From assembly GCA_013298025.1 (NCBI GenBank), contig JAAFJE010000015.1, positions 1 to 64,000 of the forward strand: a stretch of DNA of 64,000 bases, read 5' to 3'. The stretch is from Cytophagales bacterium. GTDB taxonomy: Bacteria; Bacteroidota; Bacteroidia; Cytophagales; Spirosomataceae. The notes below the pieces were generated by a model. The model did no database searches, was not told the origin of the DNA, and saw nothing but the letters and a program-made list of their open reading frames with translations. Numbering within the stretch: the first letter of the stretch is position 1; the number at the start of each line of letters is the position of its first letter. Below are positions 18,804 to 27,252 of this stretch, piece by piece. The position numbers and the translations under genes were made by a program.

Positions 18804-19808
18804 ATGAAAAGTTTATCCATATTGCTGCTGTTTCTTGTGTGTGCTTCGGTTGCCTTGGGGCAGCAAGAAGAGTTTAAGACCAATGCCAAACCCAAAGTAG
18901 ATACCTCTGCCCGTCGCAAAGGATTGCTGGCGAGCCTGCTCGACGACAATGTTTTCGATAACCTCAACCAAGCCAAACAGGGCGTAAAAGACTTGAAAAG
19001 TGACCTGAAAAAAAACAAAGAACAGACCGAAAAACTGGGGGCATTTACCAGTGATTTGGCGAGTGATTTGGGGCTAAAGGTGAAAAAAAACAAGGCTAAA
19101 ACCAAGGAAAAAAAAGGGAAAAAAGACGAATACGAGGGCATCAAATTTGAACGTCGCATTGGCGAATACGGCACAGGAAGCCGCTTTACAGTAGAAGAAA
19201 TCAACGTATTACGCAACCCAGACGAAGCCCAACCAAGTATATATGCCAAAGAAATTTGGTGGTACGACCCCAAATTGAGAAGAATCACCAATGCCGTCCG
19301 CAAAGACCCCGACTATGGCGAAATTTGCCACGGCCCTTACCGCAAGTACGTGAATGATGCCTTGGTCGAAGAGGGCTTCTTTTATGTAGGCGTAAAAGAT
19401 GGTCGGTGGGAAAATTACAACCAAGATTTTATTTTACTCAACAAGGAAAAATATAAAAAAGGCTTCTTGTCCGATGCCCACATTACCTATTATGATGCCC
19501 AACAAAAGAAAATAAAAGCGGTTGTGCCTGTGCTATTTGGCAAAGTAACAGGCGAATACAGGGCTTTTTACGAAGGCGGACAACTGCAAGAAGAAGGAAA
19601 ACTCGACGACAGTGTAAAGGTAGGGCGTTGGCGACAATACCATCAATTTGGGGCAATGGGCCGACTCAAAAAAGAGACTTTATACGGCAAAGATAAGTTT
19701 GACAAAGCAGAACCCATCGTTTTGCAAGAACGTGACGAAAAGGGCAAACTCATCTACGAAGCGCCCAAGCAAGTGAAGAAAAAAATTGATGACGACGACG
19801 ACAATTAG
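18804..19808 (+). CDS. MORN-repeat / YwqK-like exported protein
   Basis: 334 residues from ATG 18804 (a GTG three codons upstream is less likely); signal peptide LLLFLVCASVALG. A charged lysine-rich linker (about 60-115) precedes repeats of the form GPYRKYVND, DGRWENYNQD, GEYRAFYEGGQLQEEGKL and VGRWRQYHQFG, which are MORN/YwqK-type strands. Such proteins are common and of unknown role in Bacteroidota envelopes. The C-terminus ends in an Asp run. The next gene starts one base after the stop, implying translational coupling. Confidence 0.75.
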   Translation: MKSLSILLLFLVCASVALGQQEEFKTNAKPKVDTSARRKGLLASLLDDNVFDNLNQAKQGVKDLKSDLKKNKEQTEKLGAFTSDLASDLGLKVKKNKAKTKEKKGKKDEYEGIKFERRIGEYGTGSRFTVEEINVLRNPDEAQPSIYAKEIWWYDPKLRRITNAVRKDPDYGEICHGPYRKYVNDALVEEGFFYVGVKDGRWENYNQDFILLNKEKYKKGFLSDAHITYYDAQQKKIKAVVPVLFGKVTGEYRAFYEGGQLQEEGKLDDSVKVGRWRQYHQFGAMGRLKKETLYGKDKFDKAEPIVLQERDEKGKLIYEAPKQVKKKIDDDDDN

Positions 19809-19809
19809 C

Positions 19810-21279
19810 ATGGAACATATTCCACAGGTCGATGCCCTTATGCAACAAGCGGCGTTGGCGTACCCGATTTACAGAAAGGTTTCGGGCAAACAAAAAGCGG
19901 CTTTTTTACGCCTCATTGCTACAGGCATAGAAAACCTAGGCGAAACGCTCATAGAAACGGCACATCTCGAAACCCATCTACCTCACGACCGCCTCAGAAG
20001 CGAGCGACAAAGAACCCTTTTTCAATTAGAAATTTTTGCTCAACTCCTCGAAGAAGGTTCTTGGGTTGAAGCTCGCCTCGATATGCCCCAACCCGAACGT
20101 TTGCCCATACCCAAACCCGACGTTCGGAAAATGTTGATGGGCATTGGCCCTGTAGTGGTGTTTGGGGCAAGCAATTTTCCTTTTGCCTATTCTACGGCTG
20201 GAGGCGATACCGCTTCGGCGTTGGCCGCCGGCTGTCCGGTGGTTGTCAAAGGGCATCCAGCCCATGCCCAAACCTCTGCGATGGTTGCCCAAGCTATCAG
20301 CCAAGCTGTACAAGAAGCTGGTTTGCCACAAGGAGTCTTTGGGCATATTGAGGGGCATAGCTTTGCTATCGGACAAGCCCTTGTGTGCCATCCCGAAACC
20401 AAGGCTGTTGGCTTTACGGGTTCGTTGGTGGGAGGGAAAGCCCTTTTCGATTTGGCCAATCAACGCCCTCAGCCTATTCCTGTCTTTGCCGAAATGGGCA
20501 GTATCAATCCTGTTGTGTTGTTGCCTGCTCGCTTAGAGGCTCAAGCCGAAGCACTCGCCTTGCAATATGCCCAGTCTATTACCTCGGGCGTAGGACAATT
20601 CTGTACCAATCCGGGCTTGCTCATAGGTATCAAAAGTGAAGCACTCGACCGTTTTTTAGCCGCTTTGGGGCAACATATCGCCCAAACAGCCCCAGCAACG
20701 ATGCTTCATGCAGGAATTTATCAAAATTTTGAAGGGAAAAAAACAGTCGTCACCGCCCAAGAAGGTGTGACCATCGCAGCCGAATCGGGGATAGCCAAAA
20801 CGGGGATTATCCAAGCACAAGCAACCATAGCCACGGTTGATGCTGATACATTTTTAGCCAATCCGACCTTGCATCAAGAAGTGTTTGGCCCGTTTTCGCT
20901 CTTGGTGCAATGTGCCAATAGCCAGCAACTAGTCACCGTAGTAGCACACTTAGAAGGGCAACTTACGGCTACCATTATCGCCAACGAAACCGAACTATTG
21001 GAATATGAAGATGTAGTAGAAAAGCTACGAAATATATGTGGACGGCTCGTTTTTAATGGCGTGCCAACAGGCGTTGAAGTAGGCTTTGCGATGCAACACG
21101 GAGGCCCGTTTCCTGCCAGTACCGATGCTCGCTTTGGGGCAGTAGGCCCCGATGCCATCAAACGATTTGTGCGACCCGTGGCTTACCAAAACTTTCCAGA
21201 ACAATGGTTGCCCGACGAACTAAAAAAAGAAAACCCCTTACAAATCTGGCGGATTGTAGAAGGGGTTTTCACAAAGTAG
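19810..21279 (+). CDS. Aldehyde dehydrogenase (NADP+), ketoglutarate-semialdehyde type
   Basis: 489 residues from ATG 19810; the frame extends to 19786 inside the previous gene. It resembles the 2,5-dioxovalerate / alpha-ketoglutarate semialdehyde dehydrogenase subfamily. VVVFGASNFPFAYSTAGGDTASALAAG (about 115) is the NADP site, FAEMGSINPVV (about 230) the glutamate motif, and SGVGQFCTNPG (about 265) contains the catalytic cysteine. It may act in sugar-acid or hydroxyproline catabolism; no other pathway genes are adjacent. A hairpin terminator overlaps its last codons. Confidence 0.88.
   Translation: MEHIPQVDALMQQAALAYPIYRKVSGKQKAAFLRLIATGIENLGETLIETAHLETHLPHDRLRSERQRTLFQLEIFAQLLEEGSWVEARLDMPQPERLPIPKPDVRKMLMGIGPVVVFGASNFPFAYSTAGGDTASALAAGCPVVVKGHPAHAQTSAMVAQAISQAVQEAGLPQGVFGHIEGHSFAIGQALVCHPETKAVGFTGSLVGGKALFDLANQRPQPIPVFAEMGSINPVVLLPARLEAQAEALALQYAQSITSGVGQFCTNPGLLIGIKSEALDRFLAALGQHIAQTAPATMLHAGIYQNFEGKKTVVTAQEGVTIAAESGIAKTGIIQAQATIATVDADTFLANPTLHQEVFGPFSLLVQCANSQQLVTVVAHLEGQLTATIIANETELLEYEDVVEKLRNICGRLVFNGVPTGVEVGFAMQHGGPFPASTDARFGAVGPDAIKRFVRPVAYQNFPEQWLPDELKKENPLQIWRIVEGVFTK
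21230..21269 (+). terminator. Terminator hairpin overlapping the end of the dehydrogenase gene
   Basis: AAAACCCCTT (21230-21239) pairs with AAGGGGTTTT (21260-21269), all within the coding sequence, whose stop ends at 21279. The T run is short, so termination may be partial. Confidence 0.5.
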
Positions 21280-21460
21280 TTACAAAGCAAGGATACGAAC
21301 AGGCTCAGAGGACTGGGATAATAAACCTAATATTTCACAAAAAAACGAGATAAAGTCACTTACGCTTTTCGGATTTTTTTGTAAAAGATATTTGCAAATA
21401 TGTTGTATCTTTTTGATATATTTTTATTTATATTTACAATAAAAAATATAAATAAAATTT

Positions 21461-22375
21461 ATGAATTATACATTACATCAACTTCAAGTATTTTTGAAGA
21501 TTACCCAAACGCAAAGTATCACAAAAGCGGCTGAGGAATTGCACCTTACGCAACCAGCGGTGTCGATACAACTCAAGAATTTTCAAGACCAATTTGATAT
21601 TCCTCTGACAGAGGTAGTGGGGAGAAAACTTTTTGTAACAGACTTTGGCAAAGAAATTGCCGTAGCTGCCGAAAAGATTTTACATGAAGTACACGAAATC
21701 AACTATAAAACATTGGCGTATAAGGGGCAACTCACGGGGCGTTTGGTGATTTCGGTGGTTTCGACGGGCAAATATGTGATGCCTTATTTTTTACCAGATT
21801 TCTTGCAAAATAATCCGGGCGTTGATTTGAAGCTAGATGTAACCAACAAAACGAAGGTAGTAGAAAACTTAGAAAAAAACGAAGTTGACTTTTCGTTGGT
21901 ATCGGTACTGCCTGAAACATTGCAGATTGAAAAAGTACCTTTGATGCCCAATAAGCTCTTTTTGGTTGCTCCTAGTCGGGTGCAATTCAAGCAAGAAGAC
22001 CTCTTTACGAGGCTACCGCTCATTTATCGAGAAAAAGGCTCTGGTACAAGACACGTAATGGAATCGTACTTGTCGCAACAGCAAACCAATGTGCCCAAAA
22101 AACTGGAACTTACCTCCAACGAAGCCGTAAAGCAGGCCGTTTTGGCAGGATTGGGCTGTTCGATTATGCCATTGATTGGTATTGGGCGAGAACTACAACA
22201 AGGCGATTTACAAATTATTCCGCAAGAAGGCTTGCCCCTGCAATCTACTTGGCATTTGGTGTGGGCCAAGGGCAAAAACCTTTCGCCAGCAGCCAAGGCG
22301 TTTTTACAATACATTCAAACTGATAAAGATAGAATTATCAAAGAGCGGTTTTATTGGACAGAAAAATATACCTAG
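21461..22375 (+). CDS. LysR family transcriptional regulator
   Basis: 304 residues. The N-terminal winged helix-turn-helix contains ITKAAEELHLTQPAVSIQLKNF (about 19-40), followed by the periplasmic-binding-type effector domain from about residue 90. The TQPAVS and GRKLFVTDFG wording suits the CysB/CbbR-like branch. The very AT-rich 60 bases before the ATG are a likely autoregulatory operator. The target is unknown; the upstream dehydrogenase is the nearest candidate. Confidence 0.92.
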   Translation: MNYTLHQLQVFLKITQTQSITKAAEELHLTQPAVSIQLKNFQDQFDIPLTEVVGRKLFVTDFGKEIAVAAEKILHEVHEINYKTLAYKGQLTGRLVISVVSTGKYVMPYFLPDFLQNNPGVDLKLDVTNKTKVVENLEKNEVDFSLVSVLPETLQIEKVPLMPNKLFLVAPSRVQFKQEDLFTRLPLIYREKGSGTRHVMESYLSQQQTNVPKKLELTSNEAVKQAVLAGLGCSIMPLIGIGRELQQGDLQIIPQEGLPLQSTWHLVWAKGKNLSPAAKAFLQYIQTDKDRIIKERFYWTEKYT

Positions 22376-22392
22376 GCTTCCATTCAATGGCG

Positions 22393-22429
22393 GATGATTG
22401 ATGTCTGCTAAAATTCAACATCAATCATC
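22393..22429. terminator. Hairpin between lysR and the GH16 gene
   Basis: GATGATTGATGT (22393-22404) pairs exactly with ACATCAATCATC (22418-22429) over 13 bases, between two convergent genes. Lacks a long T tract. Confidence 0.5.
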
Positions 22430-22450
22430 AATCATCTGTTTACTCACGGT

Positions 22451-24055
22451 TTATTGATATACCCTGATATAGTCCACTTCCATCGTGCTTGAAGTGAAAC
22501 TAGGGTCGATTGTACCGCCAAAATTACCTCCCATAGCAATGTTGAGAATAAAGAAGAAATCCTTGTTGAAAGGTAAAGTACTGTTATTGGCAAAGGTATA
22601 ATACAGCTTATTGTCCACATAAAAATTGATGCTCGAAGCCGACCAATCGACCGAATAAATATGAAACTCGGTAGAAGCACTGCTAATAGTCGTATTGCCT
22701 CCGTCGGCATTGCCCCCCGAATGGTTGGGATGATGCAACGTGCCGAAAATTTTATTTGGCTGATTACCCACCATTTCCATAATGTCTATTTCTCCACAAG
22801 CAGGCCAGCCTACGGTTTGGATATTCGAGCCAAGCATCCACAACGCAGGCCAAGTGCCTCCGCCCGAAGGCAATTTTGCCCTAATGTCAACCCTGCCGTA
22901 GGTGAATGAATATTTGTTCATCGAAAGCAAACGAGCCGAAGTATAATTATAGCCTTGGTAGCTCTCTTTTTTAGCCGTAATTTTCAATACGCCTCCTTGC
23001 ACTACTACGTTGTCGGTGCGGTTGGTATAATACTGCGACTCGGCATTGCCCCAGCCGTTATTATTGCCCAAATCGTAGCCCCAAACACTCGGATTGGGTG
23101 CACCGTCGGTATTAAATTCTTCTGACCAAACCAATTTTTTCTCCGTGGTATTCGACGATTGTTTGGGCTTCAATTTCATATACCAAGCATTACCGTCTAT
23201 CCCAATATTACGTAAGGTCATGCTGTTTTCTGACAAAGACAAAATTTCATACGTTGTGCCGCCTGTTCCGAAATTTACGATGCCATTGCCTGGTACAATA
23301 AACTGCACCCTGGTTGAATTGGCTGAGGTAGAAGCCGAAGTAGCAGGCGTAAAAGTCAGGTTTTTTGTGCCACTGGTATTCAAATCATAACAACCATCGG
23401 GGCCGGCGAGTCCATAAAAATTGGTAGCCGCAGCAATCAATGACGACTGTCCTTTGTTGTCGAGCGTCATCGTAATCTGGTTGTTGGCTGTTTTACTGAA
23501 AGTTATTTCGTCGTCGTACAAGCAAGCTGGGCGTGTGTTGGGTTCGGCCGCGTACCAGATGGGCGAAAAGCCATCGGCAGGCCCTACGCCTACGTGTCCT
23601 ACGGCGTTGTTGTCTGTTACCCACACTTTCGAGCCACTACCTGTGAGCGTACTCAAAATTGCTGAGGGTATTTCAAAGGCAACAAATACTTTTACTTTCT
23701 TGCTCAACGTTGTGGTTGCTCCGCCTGTGCCTATGGCATTGACCGACACGGTGTATTCGTTGGTGCCAGGCGTAACGTATTTGTAGGCGATTTTGCCCGA
23801 AGGAACCATCTGTGCATTGCCATCGCCAAAGTCTATTTTATACGAAATTGCCTGATTGGCTTGAGCGGTAAAATTCACGCTTCCTGTTCCATTGCCGTTT
23901 GGATTGCTGGCATCAACGCCTACGATGTCGGCTGTAACGGCCAAACTGGTGGGCGTTACAATATCACCAAAAGTAAATTCTGCTTGTTTGCAGGCACTAA
24001 AGCCTAGCGTACTTGCCAAAAGAAATAAGGCTATTGATTTTATATTTGTCTTCAT
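22451..24055 (-). CDS. Glycoside hydrolase family 16 lipoprotein (beta-glucanase)
   Basis: 534 residues. Lipoprotein signal FLLASTLGFSAC; a PKD-like module at about 40-130 (SYKIDFGDGNAQ); a spacer domain at about 130-300; then the GH16 catalytic domain from LVWSEEFNTDGAP (about 305) to the end (MEVDYIRVYQ). The catalytic signature ACGEIDIMEMVGN has the nucleophile and acid/base glutamates (ExDxxE). GTWPALWMLG and the overall pattern fit laminarinase (endo-beta-1,3-glucanase). Last gene of the SusCD operon; probably cell-surface. Confidence 0.93.
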   Translation of the reverse strand: MKTNIKSIALFLLASTLGFSACKQAEFTFGDIVTPTSLAVTADIVGVDASNPNGNGTGSVNFTAQANQAISYKIDFGDGNAQMVPSGKIAYKYVTPGTNEYTVSVNAIGTGGATTTLSKKVKVFVAFEIPSAILSTLTGSGSKVWVTDNNAVGHVGVGPADGFSPIWYAAEPNTRPACLYDDEITFSKTANNQITMTLDNKGQSSLIAAATNFYGLAGPDGCYDLNTSGTKNLTFTPATSASTSANSTRVQFIVPGNGIVNFGTGGTTYEILSLSENSMTLRNIGIDGNAWYMKLKPKQSSNTTEKKLVWSEEFNTDGAPNPSVWGYDLGNNNGWGNAESQYYTNRTDNVVVQGGVLKITAKKESYQGYNYTSARLLSMNKYSFTYGRVDIRAKLPSGGGTWPALWMLGSNIQTVGWPACGEIDIMEMVGNQPNKIFGTLHHPNHSGGNADGGNTTISSASTEFHIYSVDWSASSINFYVDNKLYYTFANNSTLPFNKDFFFILNIAMGGNFGGTIDPSFTSSTMEVDYIRVYQ

Positions 24056-24095
24056 TGTTTTTCAAGAATAAAATGTAAAAAATGGATGGGTGCTT

Positions 24096-25673
24096 TTATT
24101 GAAGCAACAAATCGTCGAACAAAAACGTAAAGTTTGCCGAGCCGTCACCTACCGTGCCGAGGTCGAAAATAAGTACCACTTTTTGGTAAGATTTACTGGC
24201 ATTAATCGTACTATAATCGAAGATTAGTTCTTCCCAAGCATTGGCTTTGGTGGTACTTACTTCTTTTTCAAAGCTCACGTTTCCATCGGTAGCGTTTTCT
24301 ACTTTCAATAAAACCTTCGCTCCTACACGAGGCGAATACACTTTCATTTTGAAAGTTTTTTTCGTAGAAAAATCAATAGGAGCATCGAGAGAAATGTATG
24401 CACCGCCCCAAGGTTGTCCTGCGTATTTAATCATTTTTCCTACTTTTGCCGAAGTATTGATACCCGTTTTCTGAGGATTGTCCACCACGCTTGCACTACC
24501 GCCATCAAAATTCAAGAAGTCGTATTTTAAAGTAGCCGATTCAAACGTAAGCGGAATGCCCAGACTTTCGACAGGGGTAGGGCTGTACAAACGGATGTCG
24601 TCGAACAAAAACGTAAAGTTTGCCGAGCCGTCGCCCACCGTGCCAAGCTCGAAAATAAGCACAATTTTGTGGTATGCTTTAGAGGCATCTATCGCACTGT
24701 AATCGAAGGTCAATTCTTCCCAAGCATTGGCTTTAGTGGTGCTTACTTCTTTCTCAAAACTGATGCTTCCGTCGGTCGCATTTTCTACTTTTAGTAAAAC
24801 TTTTGCTCCAGCACGAGGCGAATACACTTTCATGCCAAACGTTTTATTGACTGAAAAATCTATCGCCTTGCTGAGACTGATAAGGCTACCGCCCCAAGGT
24901 TGACCAGCATACTTGACCATTTTACCCACTTTACTAGAAGTATTGATGCCATTGCTTTGTGGATTGCTTACCACCGTTACAGCACCGCCATCGAAATTGA
25001 GGAAATTGTAGTTTTGACCTGCTATTTCAAAATCCAAAGGCAAGGCAACAGGACTCACAATACTAACATTTTGGCTAACCGTCGTACTGGCTACACCGCC
25101 ACTGAGAGCCACCACTTTAACCGTAAAAGTTCCCACCGCATTATAGGTATGGCTTACGGTTTGACCTTCGTTGAACGATACTGGCACTTCGTTGGCATCT
25201 TCGCCGAAATAAACTTTAAAGTTGGTTTCGTATTGGGCTTTTGCCGTAACGTTTACTTTGCGGGCATCGCTTGGGTCGATGGTCGCCGTCATTTCTACTT
25301 GTTCGGGAGCTTTGAACGATACCGTTAAAGGCAAGGTCGTTTCGGCACTTTTTCCTGCTACGTTGAAACCTTTGATGGTTACGTTGTGCGTACCTTCGGG
25401 GTATTTCCACTGCACTTTCCCTCCGGGATTTACGTTGGCGGCTGTGGTATTGGCTAAACCAGAACCTACCGTAAAATAGGCTACACCTTCGCCATTGGGC
25501 GTAATGGTGACAAGCCCTGTGTTGTCTTGTGTGATTTCAAACAAAGCCGCCAATTTGCTAGGCGTACTGGCTTTGTCCACAAAAGCGATGTCGTTGTATA
25601 GTTTGTCTTGGCAAGCGGTGAGTACCACCAACATTGCCAAACATATACTTGTTAAAATATGTCGAATATTCAT
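24096..25673 (-). CDS. Surface glycan-binding lipoprotein with two near-identical C-terminal modules
   Basis: 525 residues. Lipoprotein signal AMLVVLTAC; two PKD/Ig-like modules at about 35-205; then two modules of about 162 residues (about 207-368 and 370-525), each starting with a DFLNFDGG-type motif and ending GSANFTFLFDD. The modules look like jelly-roll carbohydrate-binding domains. It takes the place of SusE/F in the operon, between susD and the GH16 gene, so it probably binds the glucan at the cell surface. The duplicated modules are alike at DNA level. Confidence 0.85.
   Translation of the reverse strand: MNIRHILTSICLAMLVVLTACQDKLYNDIAFVDKASTPSKLAALFEITQDNTGLVTITPNGEGVAYFTVGSGLANTTAANVNPGGKVQWKYPEGTHNVTIKGFNVAGKSAETTLPLTVSFKAPEQVEMTATIDPSDARKVNVTAKAQYETNFKVYFGEDANEVPVSFNEGQTVSHTYNAVGTFTVKVVALSGGVASTTVSQNVSIVSPVALPLDFEIAGQNYNFLNFDGGAVTVVSNPQSNGINTSSKVGKMVKYAGQPWGGSLISLSKAIDFSVNKTFGMKVYSPRAGAKVLLKVENATDGSISFEKEVSTTKANAWEELTFDYSAIDASKAYHKIVLIFELGTVGDGSANFTFLFDDIRLYSPTPVESLGIPLTFESATLKYDFLNFDGGSASVVDNPQKTGINTSAKVGKMIKYAGQPWGGAYISLDAPIDFSTKKTFKMKVYSPRVGAKVLLKVENATDGNVSFEKEVSTTKANAWEELIFDYSTINASKSYQKVVLIFDLGTVGDGSANFTFLFDDLLLQ
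24108..24570 (-). repeat. Tandem module repeat, copy 2 (3' copy in the gene)
   Basis: Copy of the region starting about 24594, with a spacing of about 486 bases. For example 24112-24146 matches 24598-24632 base for base. Encodes the second carbohydrate-binding-like module. Confidence 0.8.
24594..25056 (-). repeat. Tandem module repeat, copy 1 (5' copy in the gene)
   Basis: First of the two related modules in the glycan-binding lipoprotein. Long identical stretches to 24108-24570 indicate a recent duplication or continued gene conversion. Confidence 0.8.
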
Positions 25674-25705
25674 GAGTTTCTAAAATAAAAGTGAGTACTT
25701 ACAGC

Positions 25706-27205
25706 TTAATAACCAGTGTTTTGCACTAAACCAGACACATCAATTTCGGCTTGTGGAATCGGGAAAAGCTCATGCTTGCCTGTTTTAAAGCCACTGATTT
25801 TGGTTGCGGCTTGTCCTGTGCGAACCAAATCGAAAAAGCGGTCGCCTTCCATGCCTAGTTCGAGGCGGCGTTCTTGCCAAATGGCATCTCTGAGGCTTGT
25901 GCCACTGGCCGTAATATCGTGCGAGGTATTGCCAAAAGCTCTTTGGCGTACTTTATTGAGATAAACCCGTGCGGTAGCGTCGTCGGGACTAGCCTTGCGG
26001 TTGAGGGCTTCGGCGTACATCAAATACACATCTGCTAGGCGAATAATACGCTGATTGTTCAGGTAATTCAACTCAATTTGTCCGCTTGTTTCACCTTTGC
26101 GAGGCAAATATTTTTGGTTGTAAAGTCCAGTGTTTTTATAAGGAGCAACCTGATACGTAATATTAAAACTTGGATTAGCCGTTTTGTAGGCTTCAATATT
26201 CAAGCACGTAACATCTTTGCGTACATCGCCAGCTTCGTAAGCATTGGCGAGGTCTTGGGTGGGCAAATTGGTACTCCAACCAGCCGCATAAGGGCTATTG
26301 CCTGTGAGTCCTCTGATACCACATTGCTGTACCGCATAATTGCCTTGTCCACGTGTCACAGCACCCCAGTTGTAATACGGCGAAGTATTAGAATATTGGA
26401 TTTCAAAAATTGATTCTGCACCATTTTCGCCTGCTTGTAAAAAGATACTGGCAAAATTGCTCACGAGGCTATAAGGGCCATCAATGACGCTTTTGAGGGT
26501 AGTAGCAGCCAAATCAAATTTGTTTTGATACAAATACACCTTGCCTAACAGGGCTTGTGCGGCATATTTGGTAATACGACCATTTTTAGGGTCGGTGCTA
26601 GGCAATGCAGTAATGGCGTTGCTAAGGTCTTTTTCGATTTGGGTATAAACTTGTACAGGCGTAGCTTGTTTGAGCGTTCGAGAGTCGGCAATGCCTAATT
26701 TTTTATCCACAAACAAAGGCACATTGCCAAACATTTTTACCAAAGTAAAATAATAATAGGCCCGTAAAAAGGCTACCTCGCCGTACATGGCTTCTTTTCC
26801 CGTAAAATTCACGGCAACGCCTGCGGGATTCAGGTCTTTGTATTGGTACAAATAATTGGCTCGATTGATACCCTCGTAGCAAGCTTTCCAGATTTCGGCT
26901 AAAGTTCCGTTTTGGCTATTGGTCGTAAGGTCGTCGATATTCTGTAAATCAAGTACATCGGAGGCGTTTTCACCACCCGAAGCGGCATTGTCTGAGGCTA
27001 TATCGCCGATAGGCACAACCTGATTTGTCCATTGAAGGGGCGTATAAACGCTCACCGCCATGCTTTGATAATCGGCTTCCGACTTTAAGTAATCGGCATC
27101 GGTTACTCTGTAGTCGTCTTTGGGGCTATAGTCCACCCATTCGGTGCAACTACCACACAATAAGCCTATTATAATAAATGGATATATGTATTTTTTCGTA
27201 TTCAT
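25706..27205 (-). CDS. RagB/SusD family glycan-binding outer-membrane lipoprotein
   Basis: 499 residues, typical. Lipoprotein signal IIIGLLCGSC (cysteine about 20). The N-terminal TPR region is followed by the family's conserved RAYYYFTLVKMFGNVPL (about 150) and the C-terminal VYLMYAEALNR plus RRLELGMEGDRFFDLVRTG. It forms the lid over its partner transporter SusC, encoded 47 bases upstream. Confidence 0.96.
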   Translation of the reverse strand: MNTKKYIYPFIIIGLLCGSCTEWVDYSPKDDYRVTDADYLKSEADYQSMAVSVYTPLQWTNQVVPIGDIASDNAASGGENASDVLDLQNIDDLTTNSQNGTLAEIWKACYEGINRANYLYQYKDLNPAGVAVNFTGKEAMYGEVAFLRAYYYFTLVKMFGNVPLFVDKKLGIADSRTLKQATPVQVYTQIEKDLSNAITALPSTDPKNGRITKYAAQALLGKVYLYQNKFDLAATTLKSVIDGPYSLVSNFASIFLQAGENGAESIFEIQYSNTSPYYNWGAVTRGQGNYAVQQCGIRGLTGNSPYAAGWSTNLPTQDLANAYEAGDVRKDVTCLNIEAYKTANPSFNITYQVAPYKNTGLYNQKYLPRKGETSGQIELNYLNNQRIIRLADVYLMYAEALNRKASPDDATARVYLNKVRQRAFGNTSHDITASGTSLRDAIWQERRLELGMEGDRFFDLVRTGQAATKISGFKTGKHELFPIPQAEIDVSGLVQNTGY

Positions 27206-27252
27206 ATTCGAGAAGCAAACCTTTGTGTTTACTATTTTTAGTAAAAATTAAA

